From assembly GCA_903813345.2 (NCBI GenBank), contig CAIIXF020000008.1, positions 15,982,822 to 16,046,821 on the forward strand: DNA of 64,000 nt, in the 5' to 3' direction. Numbering within the stretch: the first letter of the stretch is position 1; the number at the start of each line of letters is the position of its first letter. The notes under the pieces are model-generated. The model was not told the origin of the DNA. It saw only the letters and a list, made by a program, of their open reading frames with translations, and made no database searches. The DNA is from Owenia fusiformis. Lineage: Eukaryota; Annelida; Polychaeta; Sabellida; Oweniidae. Position numbers and translations under genes: made by a program. Positions 1 to 24,000 of this stretch are shown here, one piece after another.

Positions 1-11646
<11,646 letters not shown>

Positions 11647-11659
11647 TTTTCCTTTCTAA

Positions 11660-11667
11660 TGACGTCA
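11660..11667. promoter_or_regulatory. Perfect CRE (TGACGTCA)
   Basis: An 8-bp palindromic CREB/ATF consensus, 13 bp upstream of the PPP1CB ATG. Full palindromic CREs near the start are common in CpG-type housekeeping promoters. Function is inferred from the match alone. Confidence 0.55.
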
Positions 11668-11800
11668 TGTACTTTGACAGACCTCTTCTACCAAAGAAAA
11701 AGAAGAAACCTGGTTTTCAAATGATCTAATTACTTTATTGAATCTCGATTGAAATATCAAATTCATATTAAAATCATGATTTTACTATAAACACGACGTA

Positions 11801-11840
11801 GTGTAAAATTATCCGACCCTGGAATGTAGAAATTTTACAC
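11801..11840. promoter_or_regulatory. Inverted repeat GTGTAAAATT in the shared promoter
   Basis: GTGTAAAATT at 11801-11810 and its exact inverse AATTTTACAC at 11831-11840 are spaced by 20 bp, and similarity extends a few bases outward. It lies 65 bp upstream of the NOVA ATG, so it may be a dyad protein-binding site or a 5' UTR hairpin. It could also be a small element remnant. Confidence 0.35.
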
Positions 11841-11905
11841 TGCCGTAGGGGTCTTAAATTTGACAGTTTTGAAACGAGGCTATCCAGTAATCATTGCTAT
11901 CCGGC

Positions 11906-12011
11906 ATGAGTTTTAACCAAGACGTTGCAATGGATAGCTCAGATTCTCGTAAACGACCTCTTGATGGCGAAAATGAAGGTGGAATATCAAAGAAGTCGAA
12001 TCAAGGACCAG
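11906..12011 (+). CDS. NOVA: NOVA exon 1 (start codon, NLS)
   Basis: 106 nt from ATG, donor GTATAG. It encodes [20 protein letters not shown] and then 15 more residues, ending one base into codon 36. A second in-frame ATG lies at 11930 (residue 9), so a slightly shorter start is possible. SRKRPLD matches the conserved N-terminal motif of NOVA proteins. Confidence 0.9.
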
Positions 12012-15000
12012 GTATAGCTTTACTGTTATGTATATCATTCTTTTAAACATTCGATATTTCGTGTTGAAAATGACCTTCAAAATGAACTTGCCAGATTTTT
12101 TGGTCTGAATTTTTTTTTTCAGGAAACGTTTTCGTTGGGAATCTCAAATCTTTTTAATGATCTTACAGATCACAAACCTTTATTAGTCCAAAAAGGCTTA
12201 TTTAAATATTGTACTGATTGTTTGTTGAGATGTCAACCATATGTGTATGATTTTACGATTCTCGATTGAAATCCCGAAGCCAAGATTTACTTCCCCATAT
12301 TTTACAAGTAAGCTAGAGACTCGAGTAAACTTAGGGGCTTGTTAATTCGGTGACTATGGCTATTCAGAAATATTGGATTGCTATGATCGCTTTCATATAT
12401 GTATGCTAAAGTTCAGAGTTTCTTAGTCCTAAGAAGAATATTCTTACATGTATGTTTTGAAATAACTGCAGATCTATTGCATAATATCGTCTCTGATGAA
12501 AATATTTATTATAAATGCTATGGCAACAATTTTTGATATATTCGCATAGTTCTGGAAAGTTTTTTTCTCTATAAATTTATTTCAGCATTTACTTTGAACA
12601 CTCTCTGAAACATCCTGTTATTTTTGGGATGAACATATACATGTACACTTGGATTTTTACAAGGCTTTTGAAAATATGGATTACATCTGTGTTCTGGGTT
12701 TTGGGAGTGCTGCCTTAACTCTGAAAGGCTAAACAGACTGGCTGCGTTTTGATAGCAGTTTCTATCCCTTACAAGTAAAATAGTAAATGTCATAAACTCA
12801 TATCGTAGGATACTCTTACTAGTTCAAACCTTTACTTGGCTTGGCTATATAATTTCAAAATCAACTTTGTCATGCATTTTATATTAACAGTATAAATACA
12901 TATAACATTATGGTTTTGTTCATCATTTTATTACTCGTGCTGAAAAACCACTTATGCGGTTTCTTTGTTTACTTTCATTTCCCTTAGCATTAATATAAGA
13001 AGTACTTCAAATATGACTGTCATTCAGTTTATATCAACATACGCCTGATACAAAATTGATTTTATGATTTTCTTATGATAAGAGCATATTCTATGTATTG
13101 TCATCTGAGAAAACTTCATATTTAAGGATTAAATTTTTCATCAGTAGCTCTTTTAGCACAAAGGTCATGTTTGGTTCGGTAAAATGAAAAATCATTATAT
13201 GAACTAAGATTTGTTATAAATTATAAATGAACCGAAGATTTACTAGATTTTTAAGTGATGCCAATAATAATGTTTAACATTTTGTATGACTCATATACTC
13301 CTAATATATCCCCTTACTGTACTTGAAGGCTTATGTAAACTTCTACTTGTCTAGGTAAAGTCTAGTCAACATGTTACATATAAATTGTAGGTATGAAATG
13401 ACCAATATACTCCAAGATTACATAGCAGCCAGTTGTGTATTATATGAACTTACTAGAAAATAACAAACATTACATATATAGATGTTAGAATATGCATGAG
13501 AAATGGAAGTAGCTTTTCAATTCAAATAAGGAGTTCAAAAGAAGAGGAAATGACATGATATTTGCCTGATAGACTATCATACACAGATATCTCATTTCTG
13601 TCTTATAAAATAGCTATGTGGATCAAGATTAGAGTATATTGGGAGGGGGGGGGGGTGATTTTTTATTATTTTATAAAAGGAGATTAAAAGGATGCTGGTT
13701 GATCATTTTAACTTTTAGTGTCTAGGTTTTTTCATGTAATGGAATATTTTCAGACATCCCATATACTAATATGTTTTATTAATGTGTTTTTAAAAGTCAA
13801 GTACATATACATGATGTTAACATATGTCTTGTATGCCACATGCTCTTAATAGAAACTTAAATATATCTGGATCATGAAAATCTGTTTATTTAAGGTCCAT
13901 ATCAATTACAGTATGTGATTATAATATCTTGTGTTATTTGACAACTGAATCAGATTGGGATATGCCTCATAATCTCACAGCCAGCAACTCAAGCATGAAT
14001 ATCTTACTTTTGCCAGACACCTATTGTTTTATGAATCGATCTCACATCAAGTAGTCACTTGATGAATAATACATGAAACCATCTAGAATATCAAGGGTCT
14101 ATTTTTAAATTTGACAGTACTGGTCATGATAGCTTATATAACCCTCATTTACATATGGGATACACAGTAAAACCTGTATATAGTGAAGATCATAGAGCCA
14201 TAAAAAGTGCTCACTGTAGGTAGAAGATCCTTACAGAGAGGGGATTTTATGCAGGATTAAGTGGTGTTCACTAAACACAGGTGCTCACTAGAGAGAGTCA
14301 TAATTATCATTTTATTAAATTATTAGATAAAAAATAACAAGATAACGATTTTCATCGCAAATTATAAAATGATAAGCCCTAATAGTAGTAGCTCATAAGA
14401 TACATGTAACTGTAGAACATAAATTTAGCTTGTATAATTAGAAACTAAAATGTCATTCAAAGTAGATGTACTTTGACTCTAACATGCATATATCACATTT
14501 TAAGATGTGTATTTATGAAACATTTAAGTAAGAATCGCATGTTGATTTAACCTTTAAAATTGTTTGCATTTGAATTTTTTCTTTTAATAGAGATAAATTT
14601 TAACTACCCTTTGATCTGTTATTTTAATACTTGAAATAAAAAGCATCATATGATGTAATGCTAATCCTTAGCATGGTTTACTATATTGCATGTTGTGTCT
14701 AGATGATAAATTCACAGTTGTAGAATAAAGATATCTGTCATGCCAATGATAATGTGATATTTGATCACGATCATTCTATCAACTCTTATTGACTATAAGG
14801 CTTTCTAAGTATATACAAATTATAAAATGAAAAGTTATAGTTTTTGTAATTTTCTGTGTTGCTCATTTGACCAAGTCATTCACTTTATATAGTGGCTATT
14901 TTGCATGTCTGTGTGAACTTTTATATCAGTGATTATTCCATGGCAGTGATGTTTCCATTAATCAGGATCAGGGTGTAGCCAGCTTTTACCAAGGGGGTTC

Positions 15001-18000
15001 ATTTTTCCCAAAAATCCAGGATTAGGCCTGTAGCCAGCTCAATGCCCCCACTGGCCTTCAGAAGAATGATATGTAATTTTCAAATGTACATCACCCAGTT
15101 GTTGTAATATGCTTAGGAAACATTTCTTGAATGTTTGAATAATCTTTTAAAAAAGCTCTTGATTATGCAGTCTGATTCACGATACAGACAGTATTGACAA
15201 TTGAACAGTAATATGACCTATTGGCCTGAACCCTAGACAGACCTGGATCTGGCCTGTTGCCTTCAATTATGTTTACAAAAAGCATGTATTTTACATTGCA
15301 GGGGGGGGGCTAAACTGAACTGTTTTGACCAGTAGCAAATGTTGTACTTTGCCACTAAAACAAGATGCAAAATGATAATTGTTCATTTCGTAAACATAAA
15401 GTCGAGTCTTACTATTCATTTGATACTTCTAAACTGCATTGAATATTCTACATCGTTTACGTCTATATTATTACATATCAGGCCCATTTTTGCCAGGGGG
15501 GTCACGTTTCAAAAAAATTCCTGGGGGTTCACATTTGACAACGTTGGCCCAAAATCACTTGAAAAGTGCTCAGAATGGTGAAAAACTGCATGATTATGGA
15601 AGAATTTTTGGCCAGGTTTTTTTCACTTACACTAGTTTAGTACTAGGTTTGTTCCATCTCATAATCTATTTTTTTTCAAAGTGTTAGTGACCACTTCCCT
15701 ATCATTTGTGCATATCATGAGGGCAACATTAAAGAAAGATATATGCTGCATATCAACACTGTCAGTCTGTTGCATCATGGTACCCTTATTAGGAACAGCA
15801 CATGAAAGTAGAAAACCATTCATCCAGGGATAACATAAAAACTTATTTTGTCTATTGTTGTGAAGATATCACTGATATTAGTTTTAGGATGGCAAGTCAA
15901 GAAGCATGAAGGGCAACATATGATATTTCAAAAAAATTCTCAAGAATCACAGGATAAGCTATACAGATCATTTATGGCGAAAAAAGCCCATTCATTATTA
16001 AGGTAATTGCTCTAATATGATACAATTATACATACCGTATTCTCTGTAATTACCGCCCACTCTCTAATAAGCGCCCACCCCGCTTCACAAAGTTCAAGAA
16101 ACATCGAGGAATCATAATAATCCATAATGAATGAAGGAATTGTTCTTTATCGGCATTCAGAAATTTCAAAAGCTACTGCGCAGATGTTCTGCGCATGTCA
16201 AGGTCGTGAACTTTCTGGTTTCTTTTTAATGTTTCTCGACTTTTACACGACTTTTGCACGAATAATGATGATCTCTCATCAAATTAGAAATAATGTATAA
16301 CTTTAGATCGATATCCAGCAGTCTCTAGTGGAAATATTGAAGGTAATCGGCGATAATGACAAAGTGGGCGTGCCGGAAATAAATTAGACATAGACGGGTC
16401 TTCAACCACTGTCAATATTGTCTAAGCGATCTTTACCGTATTCTCTCCAATAACAGCACTTGTCATATTATTATAAAAATATGTTGAAGAAAATGCATTC
16501 TTGTCAAGAAAAATTGCCATACATGAAATTCCTCGGGATTTCTGATTTCTTTCATACATGGGCGCTTATTAGAATGGTCTAAATAATGTATTTTCAATTT
16601 TCTAAACGCCCTGGGCGCTAATTACAGAGAATAAGGTACGTACATACAATTATGTACATATCATAGAACAGGACACTGTATTGTTCATGTTTAAAGTATT
16701 TGTATATTTACATGATTAACATGAGTTACAGAGCATGTGTGAGTATGTCATAATTTCCCTAAGGATCTTCCTGGTTCATCTACATGATGACCTATGAAGT
16801 CACGTGTTAATTGCCAGTCATAAATGTTTTCTTTCCATTCATCATATACACTATATCTGTCTGTCTTATACACATGTATATCAGTTTCATTTTTCATTTA
16901 GACAAAAATCTTCAGGCCCGTAGCCAGGGGGGGGGGTTGATGGGTTCGAGGGAACCCCCCCCCTGGCCAAAAATCTTTCAAAATCATGCAGTTTTTCACC
17001 ATTCTCAGCACCTTTTAAGTGATTTTGGCCATTTTTGGACCAAAATTGTTATAAGTGAAACCCCCCCCCTGGAATTTTCAAAAAGTGACCCCCCCCCTTG
17101 GCAAATCCTGGCTACGGGCCTGATCTTCTACTAATTATCTGCTATGGTCCCCTCCCTGATCTTTACTTCAATGTCTTAATTCCTAATTGTTTGACATACC
17201 CTATACTGGATATGATTAAGATATGTGTTGCCGCGGATTCAAATGAAATTATAAGATTTGAAAGATGTTTATTATGGGGTAATGAGATTGGATATGTTTG
17301 CATCTGTTGCATCATCTAAGGCAGAAATACAGAATACCTTTGGAAATAACCAGGCAGAAATACAGAATATCTTTGGAAATAACCAGTATCCTGCATATTA
17401 AGGAGTAAGCTAAACAAACAAGTCTGGCTATCTGATAACTGGGAAATACCTAATAAACAACAAGGTATGGCTGATAACTTAGAATAGAGAGGGACTTATT
17501 ATCTACTATCTGATAATAATCATCTATGTGTAATGTAATTTTGCTCTAATGCACTTTATTCAATGTGGTAGGACACGTTAACCTTTTGGTTGTGAATAAC
17601 CTTCTGATTAAGTAGTTCCTGCAAAAATGTGCATCGTCAGCAATGTAAAAAGTTGGGAGATTGTATGGCATTTAAGTCTCTATAGACTCATTTAGTATTC
17701 TGCTATCTGTAAAAGGTATTGGTAATAAGCAATGTTCAATAACGGATTTGTTTTCTGTCTATAGGGTTTGCGTGTGGTATAAATCTTGCATCCAAATGTG
17801 TTCATTACTTACATGTTAAGTTCCTTCTGGGCCTTTAACCATGGGATTTATCACAGTTATAACTCATTCAGCTTTCTTAATATTTTCAAAGAACTTTGAT
17901 TTTATCGGCTAATTTTCATATTTGAGTAGACCCTGTTCTCTTCACTTGCTTTTCGCCTATTAATTTGTCATAATGATTGAGGTTAGCCTACCATGTGCGC

Positions 18001-21000
18001 ATTTCTAGACATTTTAACCTCAAATGTAAACAGTTGCAAGATGTATAAGTTACAAGATAGGTGGAATGATAGCTAACCTGAACATTACTACAGTTAATTT
18101 CATAGCTTGATATCAAAACAGTCATTTTTCAACCTACATGTACTAAGGGATGGGGTCCAAATATCAATAGTTGTACAAAAATGATGTTCATTAGGGAGCA
18201 AATCAAGATTTCATTTCTGATTTTCATGTGAATGCAAATCAACATTTTCATATTTTTTCTTTAGGGAGGGGGTTAAGCATAACAGAAGTAGATTTGTGTT
18301 TTATAACTGTCAACATTTTGATATCACCCCTAGGGTTTTATCCATTTTATGGAAGAAGAGTTATCGTGGCTTGATGATATATCTGGATAAGAGAGCTCCA
18401 GAGAATTCAGAAATGGATAAACCAAAAAGCAGATCTTATTTCTAGATATTGGAAATAATTAATTGAACTTTTTTGATGCCTTTGAAGTGCCATGCGATAT
18501 TAGTAAATTACTGAAGCTTTGAAAGAATTAGGTTTCGCTGTTAACTCCCGAGTTCATTCCAAATATGAACCCTATCGCGAATATTTTAGTTTTATGACAA
18601 ACTCATTAATGTTTGAAAAGATGAAAATGGGCCAAACATTCTGACTTTTTAGTGTTCAACATGTCATCATTATATCTCACGTTTTATAATTTTTCTGTTG
18701 AGAATTTATAAAAAGTATATTGTTTCTGGGGCAAGGGGTAATGTGCTCGTTGGCTGATTGAGCATGTAAGCCATTAGAAGCCAGTCTGGAAGTAAAATTG
18801 ATTTCAAGATCTATTACGTTCAGATCAATATTTTGCTGAACAGTAATGTTTAAAACAGATAAATTACATCATGTGTTGTCTAGGGGGATTCCCTTCCAAT
18901 GAAAAATTTCTCCAGTTTGATTTCTGCAAACCAAATCTCAAATATTCATTATCAATATGGGAAATTGATTGTCAAGATTGTGTTAGTTCATTTTCTCTTG
19001 GATTCTCCATCAAGAACCCATATTTTATTTTTATTTTTAAATCATTGAATGATGTTTTATGCAAGTTAAAAGTTCATCTATAACGGATTAGCAGTACATG
19101 TGTTCATCTACCATCTCCCCTCTTGGCACTGTCAGTGAGTTCAGTTGTTTGTTGTTATCAAATCGCGTTAACTGCATCATGTGCGTCATAGATACATGAA
19201 ACACTTTGAACAATCTCTCAGTTGTTTACGACTACATGGTTATTTTATCCAGGAATTATTTGAACACCCTTGGATGCAACATTTTAAAAGGTTAGCGTGT
19301 AAAAATTCATATTATGCAAGATTTTTGTTAAAAATGCTTCAAACCAATAAGCCGATGTTTGTTATATTTGAAACGTGATATTAACTTTGACATTTAAAAA
19401 TAATCAAAGATATACAACTTCATACTCCAGTATCACCCAATGATAAGAAATTATCTGTTTGTGAATGATCTTTTATATGCTCTTGCATTAAGTCTACATC
19501 CTCCTGGCCCCACATCTATTTTCCATACTTAAATGTATAAATAGTTTAAATATACTTAAAATGTTAATGAAGGGAGTATGCATGATTGATAAAGTCTCCA
19601 TGATCTCAAATGTAGCTTTATTATTTGTAACCTTTAAAAGTCCAAACATTATCTCTATCTAATTTGAGGAGTAGAGGTGAGCTTTTTTATTATTGAAGGG
19701 TATATGAAATCTACTGTTAAAAGGATTTTTTTTACTGAGATATTTGTAGTTTTTCAGATTTACAAAGGTTCCCCATACCCTTCTTAGCTCAGAATATAAG
19801 GATAGAATAAACCACTTTCTTGGATAAATATCATTTCAACATGCACTTCCCGTTTCTTGGTAGCCTGAGGGTGAAGAAACATAATTGAAGATATCAGTAA
19901 TCTGAGGGTTAAGAAAAATAATTGAAGATGTTGATAACTTGAGGATTACTAATAAGAATTATTGATTCATAATTACTAGTTCATAAAAGATGCTTTAGAA
20001 TATTGTCAGAGACACAATTGTTGATATTGTGTATACTGGTCAAACACATGTGATAGGCTGGATTAAATCACCTGATACAATATATGTTGGGTTGACTCAT
20101 ACCTCCCTCTTTGTGTCTAGGAGAGTTGTCTGACCACATAGTTCTAGTGAAGTATTCTTAACATCTGTGACATCTTAAATGTATCTGTGTGGGACATATG
20201 TTAGTCTGTTACATTGACATGTTAGACCTCCTTGGTCAATGCTTCACAAAGGTCTGCGATGAAGACTAACATGCACTTAAAAAACAAAGCACCTGAGAAA
20301 TATTCCCCTTTGGCCATAGCACTAAGTACAATTTTGATCCACTAGGTCGGGATGACCCAACTTCTTGTTTCCATTTCCTATTTGAAGCACAAGTGTTTAA
20401 ACTTTTCAAAGTTAGACAATCTAAAGTAGGTAGTTCAGTGGTAGTATTTACCCAATTTATCTTTTAGCTGATTTATCTTTAACTCGATTTATCTTTTAAA
20501 TGTTCTGCCTGCTAGAAGTCAAAATTATTTATCAGCTGTTCATGAATAATCGAGAAATATTTAGTTGAATTGATGATATTCAACGAGAGGTTATAAACAA
20601 CAAAACTTGTGTGAATTATTTATTTTTATCCCAGTGGTGGTATTTGTGTAACACAATTCTCGTTATGAAGCCGATTATCTCTCTTTTTAGGATTTTATGG
20701 CGCATATTTAATATTTTCGCCATTTGATAAAAAACGATATGAACCATATGGGGCTTGTAGGTTTGCATTGGTGATGAGATGTGTGAAATGTGAACCCTCT
20801 CAATCTTCTAACCTGAGCTCATTTCAACATTTGAAAGAAGTTATTTCAACAAACCTGGGTGCCTGTAATGAATAATGAAAATAGAAATGTACTGTTACAA
20901 CTGCCATCATCAATCAACAAACATTCTATCAACTTGATACAATTTTAGAGTCATTCTCTTGAAATTCGGCTTATTTCTGTAAACATATCCTTAAAGTATT

Positions 21001-24000
21001 TTGTTATGTCTGCTTCCCAAAACGGGGTAATAGAACCTTCACCCTCGTCTTGGTACATAAGTGTGAAATATGAATTTTTAGGATATTTCTGATTATTGTG
21101 ATTCTTTTTTCAGATGGCGGAATACATGTTAAAGTACTTGTGCCAAGTATTGCAGCTGGGGCAATTATCGGAAAGGGGGGTGAAACCATCGCACAGATCC
21201 AAAAAGAGGCTGGTGCCAAAATGAAAATGTCCAAAGCCAACGATTATTACCCTGGTGAGTAAAATGATAATGAATTCATCTTTTTTATCGAAACTGATAT
21301 TTTGTGTCATAGTTTTGAATTAATCTATGCATTACAGTGAAACCTGTAGAGTGGAACACCTCTGTTAATGGAACACTTCAGAGTCAAGTGACTTCATCTT
21401 AAGTGAACCTCTGTAAGTCAAACACCTCCCAAGTAGAACACTTTTAAGAAGTACCAAAGGTGTCAACTTAAATAGGTTTTAATGTACTTATATCTGGCCT
21501 TCATCTTGGACAGGTTTGAAACGCATGATATTTCCCTAGTTGCCGAATTCAGGATCATTGGAGATTTGACTGGCATTAGTAACAGTATCATGCTATACGC
21601 CATACCTCAGGCCAAACAACAGAGCTAAGATTAATGCTTTTTAGCCTTCAGAGAGACCTCAAAGGAAATTGGTCTAGATGTAGATGTTCAGATAAATCCT
21701 ATCTTGTTGTACCATCATGCAATATGTAGCTCATGTCCCCATGTTCATGTATAAAAACATTGCACATCATAATGACCTGGCCAGAGGAGTTCGCTTTAAT
21801 CCCCCCCTGAACAACCCCCCCCCCCCTCCCACCTATCTGAGACGTGATACATCACTATGTGAAATACATAGGAGGGAAGGGGTAGGACAAACAAGGTTTT
21901 TGACAACAGATGAAGGAGAGATTGATTATTGATCGCTCTTTTCTCATATTAGATCTTACATCTTATGGGCAATTCTTAAACATGGCACATTATTTTCTGG
22001 CATGGCACACTTTGTTCATTCTGATACTCATATGGCATCTTTCTGTTTCACATGGGCTGAGAAGATTTGAGATGTCATGGTTTATCATGATGCACTTTAT
22101 TCAACCACTGCATATGGTAGCCCTGCATATAATATTGTACCATGGTGCACTATTCCCAATCATTATACTCTTTTTCCCATGGCATGCGATGTACTCGTAC
22201 ATGTAGTCCAATCTAAAGATACAAAAATCGGGAATCGCTTTATTATGAGGGCTAGAGGAATTTTACATAATGTATGTTTTATATGTCTCTATTTTATTAG
22301 CTTATGTGAGTGTACAATTGGTATCACATGTCTTGTAAAACAATGAATGTTAATCGTCAATGAGGGACTAATTTGATATACACCATTTTCCCTCCGAGAC
22401 TTGATAAATCTGACAAGCAATTGCAAAATAGTTTTAAGAGAAAGCTAATTGCAAGAATTGGAGATTGTCTTCCTTATGTCGTATCTACCCACGCATGTCT
22501 CCTTTTCCATGGGATGCCATAGTAAACCTTTTTTCAATTTCTAATAGTGCAGTGCTTTATGTCATTTATTGGGTTGCTTTTTGAATCATGAATTTGATCC
22601 ATTAAGGTGGCCTAAAATGCTTGATTTCAGTCATGAATTACGTCAATTTCGTGTGCAAACATTGAGTAGACGTTGAGTAGACGTCATTACTGGATGCCCA
22701 AACGTGTCAGGAACACATAGATACTCGAATGATATTGATTGGACATCAGGTTGCAGAGTTATCTTAATTTTACTGAGTGGCTTCATGGAAAAATAAAAAG
22801 GCTATAGCCTCGTTAAGGTATTTCTTATATGGGGGAAAGAATACACTGCACTGGTACAGGGTGGTCAAAAAACGACATTGTAACATTGTGACTGTCAGTC
22901 TCATGGTCATGAAATATGGTAGGCCGGTAGGAAATTTTATGAAATTAAAAGCAAATATGCCAAATATCGGGCAGTAATTCCCTAAAATGACAGAGATATG
23001 AGGTAAATCCAGGGTTGTCTTGTTTTGACACCATATAACAATAGGGATATGGTAATTGAGAAATGCATACAAGTTAAGCTATAAGGGATTGAATGGCAGA
23101 ACTATAGAAACAAATTGAATGACAGAGTAGAAATGTAGACATATGTTCGACATCCAAAAGTAAGTTTTTGATAAAATTACTTTTTTAATTAAAAAGCAAA
23201 AAAGAACATGCGAAATAGTTTTGATAGTGTACATTAAGTTTATCAACTATACATATTTTGGTATCAACTAATGCCAAATTAGATATCACTTCTAGATAAA
23301 TCAACATGCAGGTGTATTCCAGACAGATGTATCCTCTAATCCCAATGTTGCGATATTCCATTAAATGCCGACTAATGAAAATTGAACAGTTATGGCCTAC
23401 AATCCAACCTGTCATTGTATTACATAATACACTGGGGAATGTGAAGCATGAATGTAGCGAGCAATTTCCATTTCATCACAATAGATAAGATGTTTATGTA
23501 TCCATTAAATGTAATGATTAGTCTCCCATAGATGTTATATCTGTCTGGAGCCAGGTAGGCATTGATCTATAGGAACATAGGTAGATTACCTCAATAGTAG
23601 AATATACTAGAATGCCCAGATGTATAAGGCATTATCTATGAATTCAATAATTCTGGTAACTTTTCCATTATAGTGAAACCTGTCTTAGTGAACATCTCTC
23701 TCTAGTGAACACCTGTGTCTAGTGAACACCCTTTCTCAGCATATACTCCACTGACTTCTTTATAAATTCGCCTCTCTGTGGTAAACACCTACCTACAGTG
23801 AACACATTTTTGGGGCTCCATACGTGTAGGTTTTACTATACTTTGAAAAGCTGGCCAAAGTATTAAATTATTCATGAATGTCTTCATCTTGAAGTGTGTT
23901 TGAATCATTTTATGTTCAAATCACTTCTCTCACTGTGCATCTCACAGAGGGATAGAGATGGAAAAGGCGTGGCTTACCACGATAGGTATAAAAAATAGTT

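Larger units (their letters stand above)
11647..11905. promoter_or_regulatory. Bidirectional promoter interval, PPP1CB and NOVA
   Basis: Only 259 bp separate the two divergent start codons, so both 5' UTRs and a shared core promoter must fit here or in unseen upstream exons. There is no obvious TATA box. It contains a perfect CRE and a GTGTAAAATT dyad, described separately. Confidence 0.6.
12012..21113 (+). other. NOVA intron 1, 9.1 kb
   Basis: No coding exon recognised. Contents seen: a poly-G run near 13647; a fragment of the TA-flanked element at 14163-14300; fragments of the GTAGCCAG family at 14965-15040 and 15478-15640; the elements at 16033-16638 and 16913-17122; and short tandem duplications at 17322-17387 (33-bp unit, two copies) and 19863-19944 (about 37-bp unit, two copies). 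The rest is unremarkable AT-rich sequence. Confidence 0.6.

Noticed and set aside
21910-22346. Overlapping hydrophobic open frames in NOVA intron 2
   Set aside because: AT-rich, Phe/Ile/Leu-heavy translation of T-rich DNA with no conserved motif or splice context.
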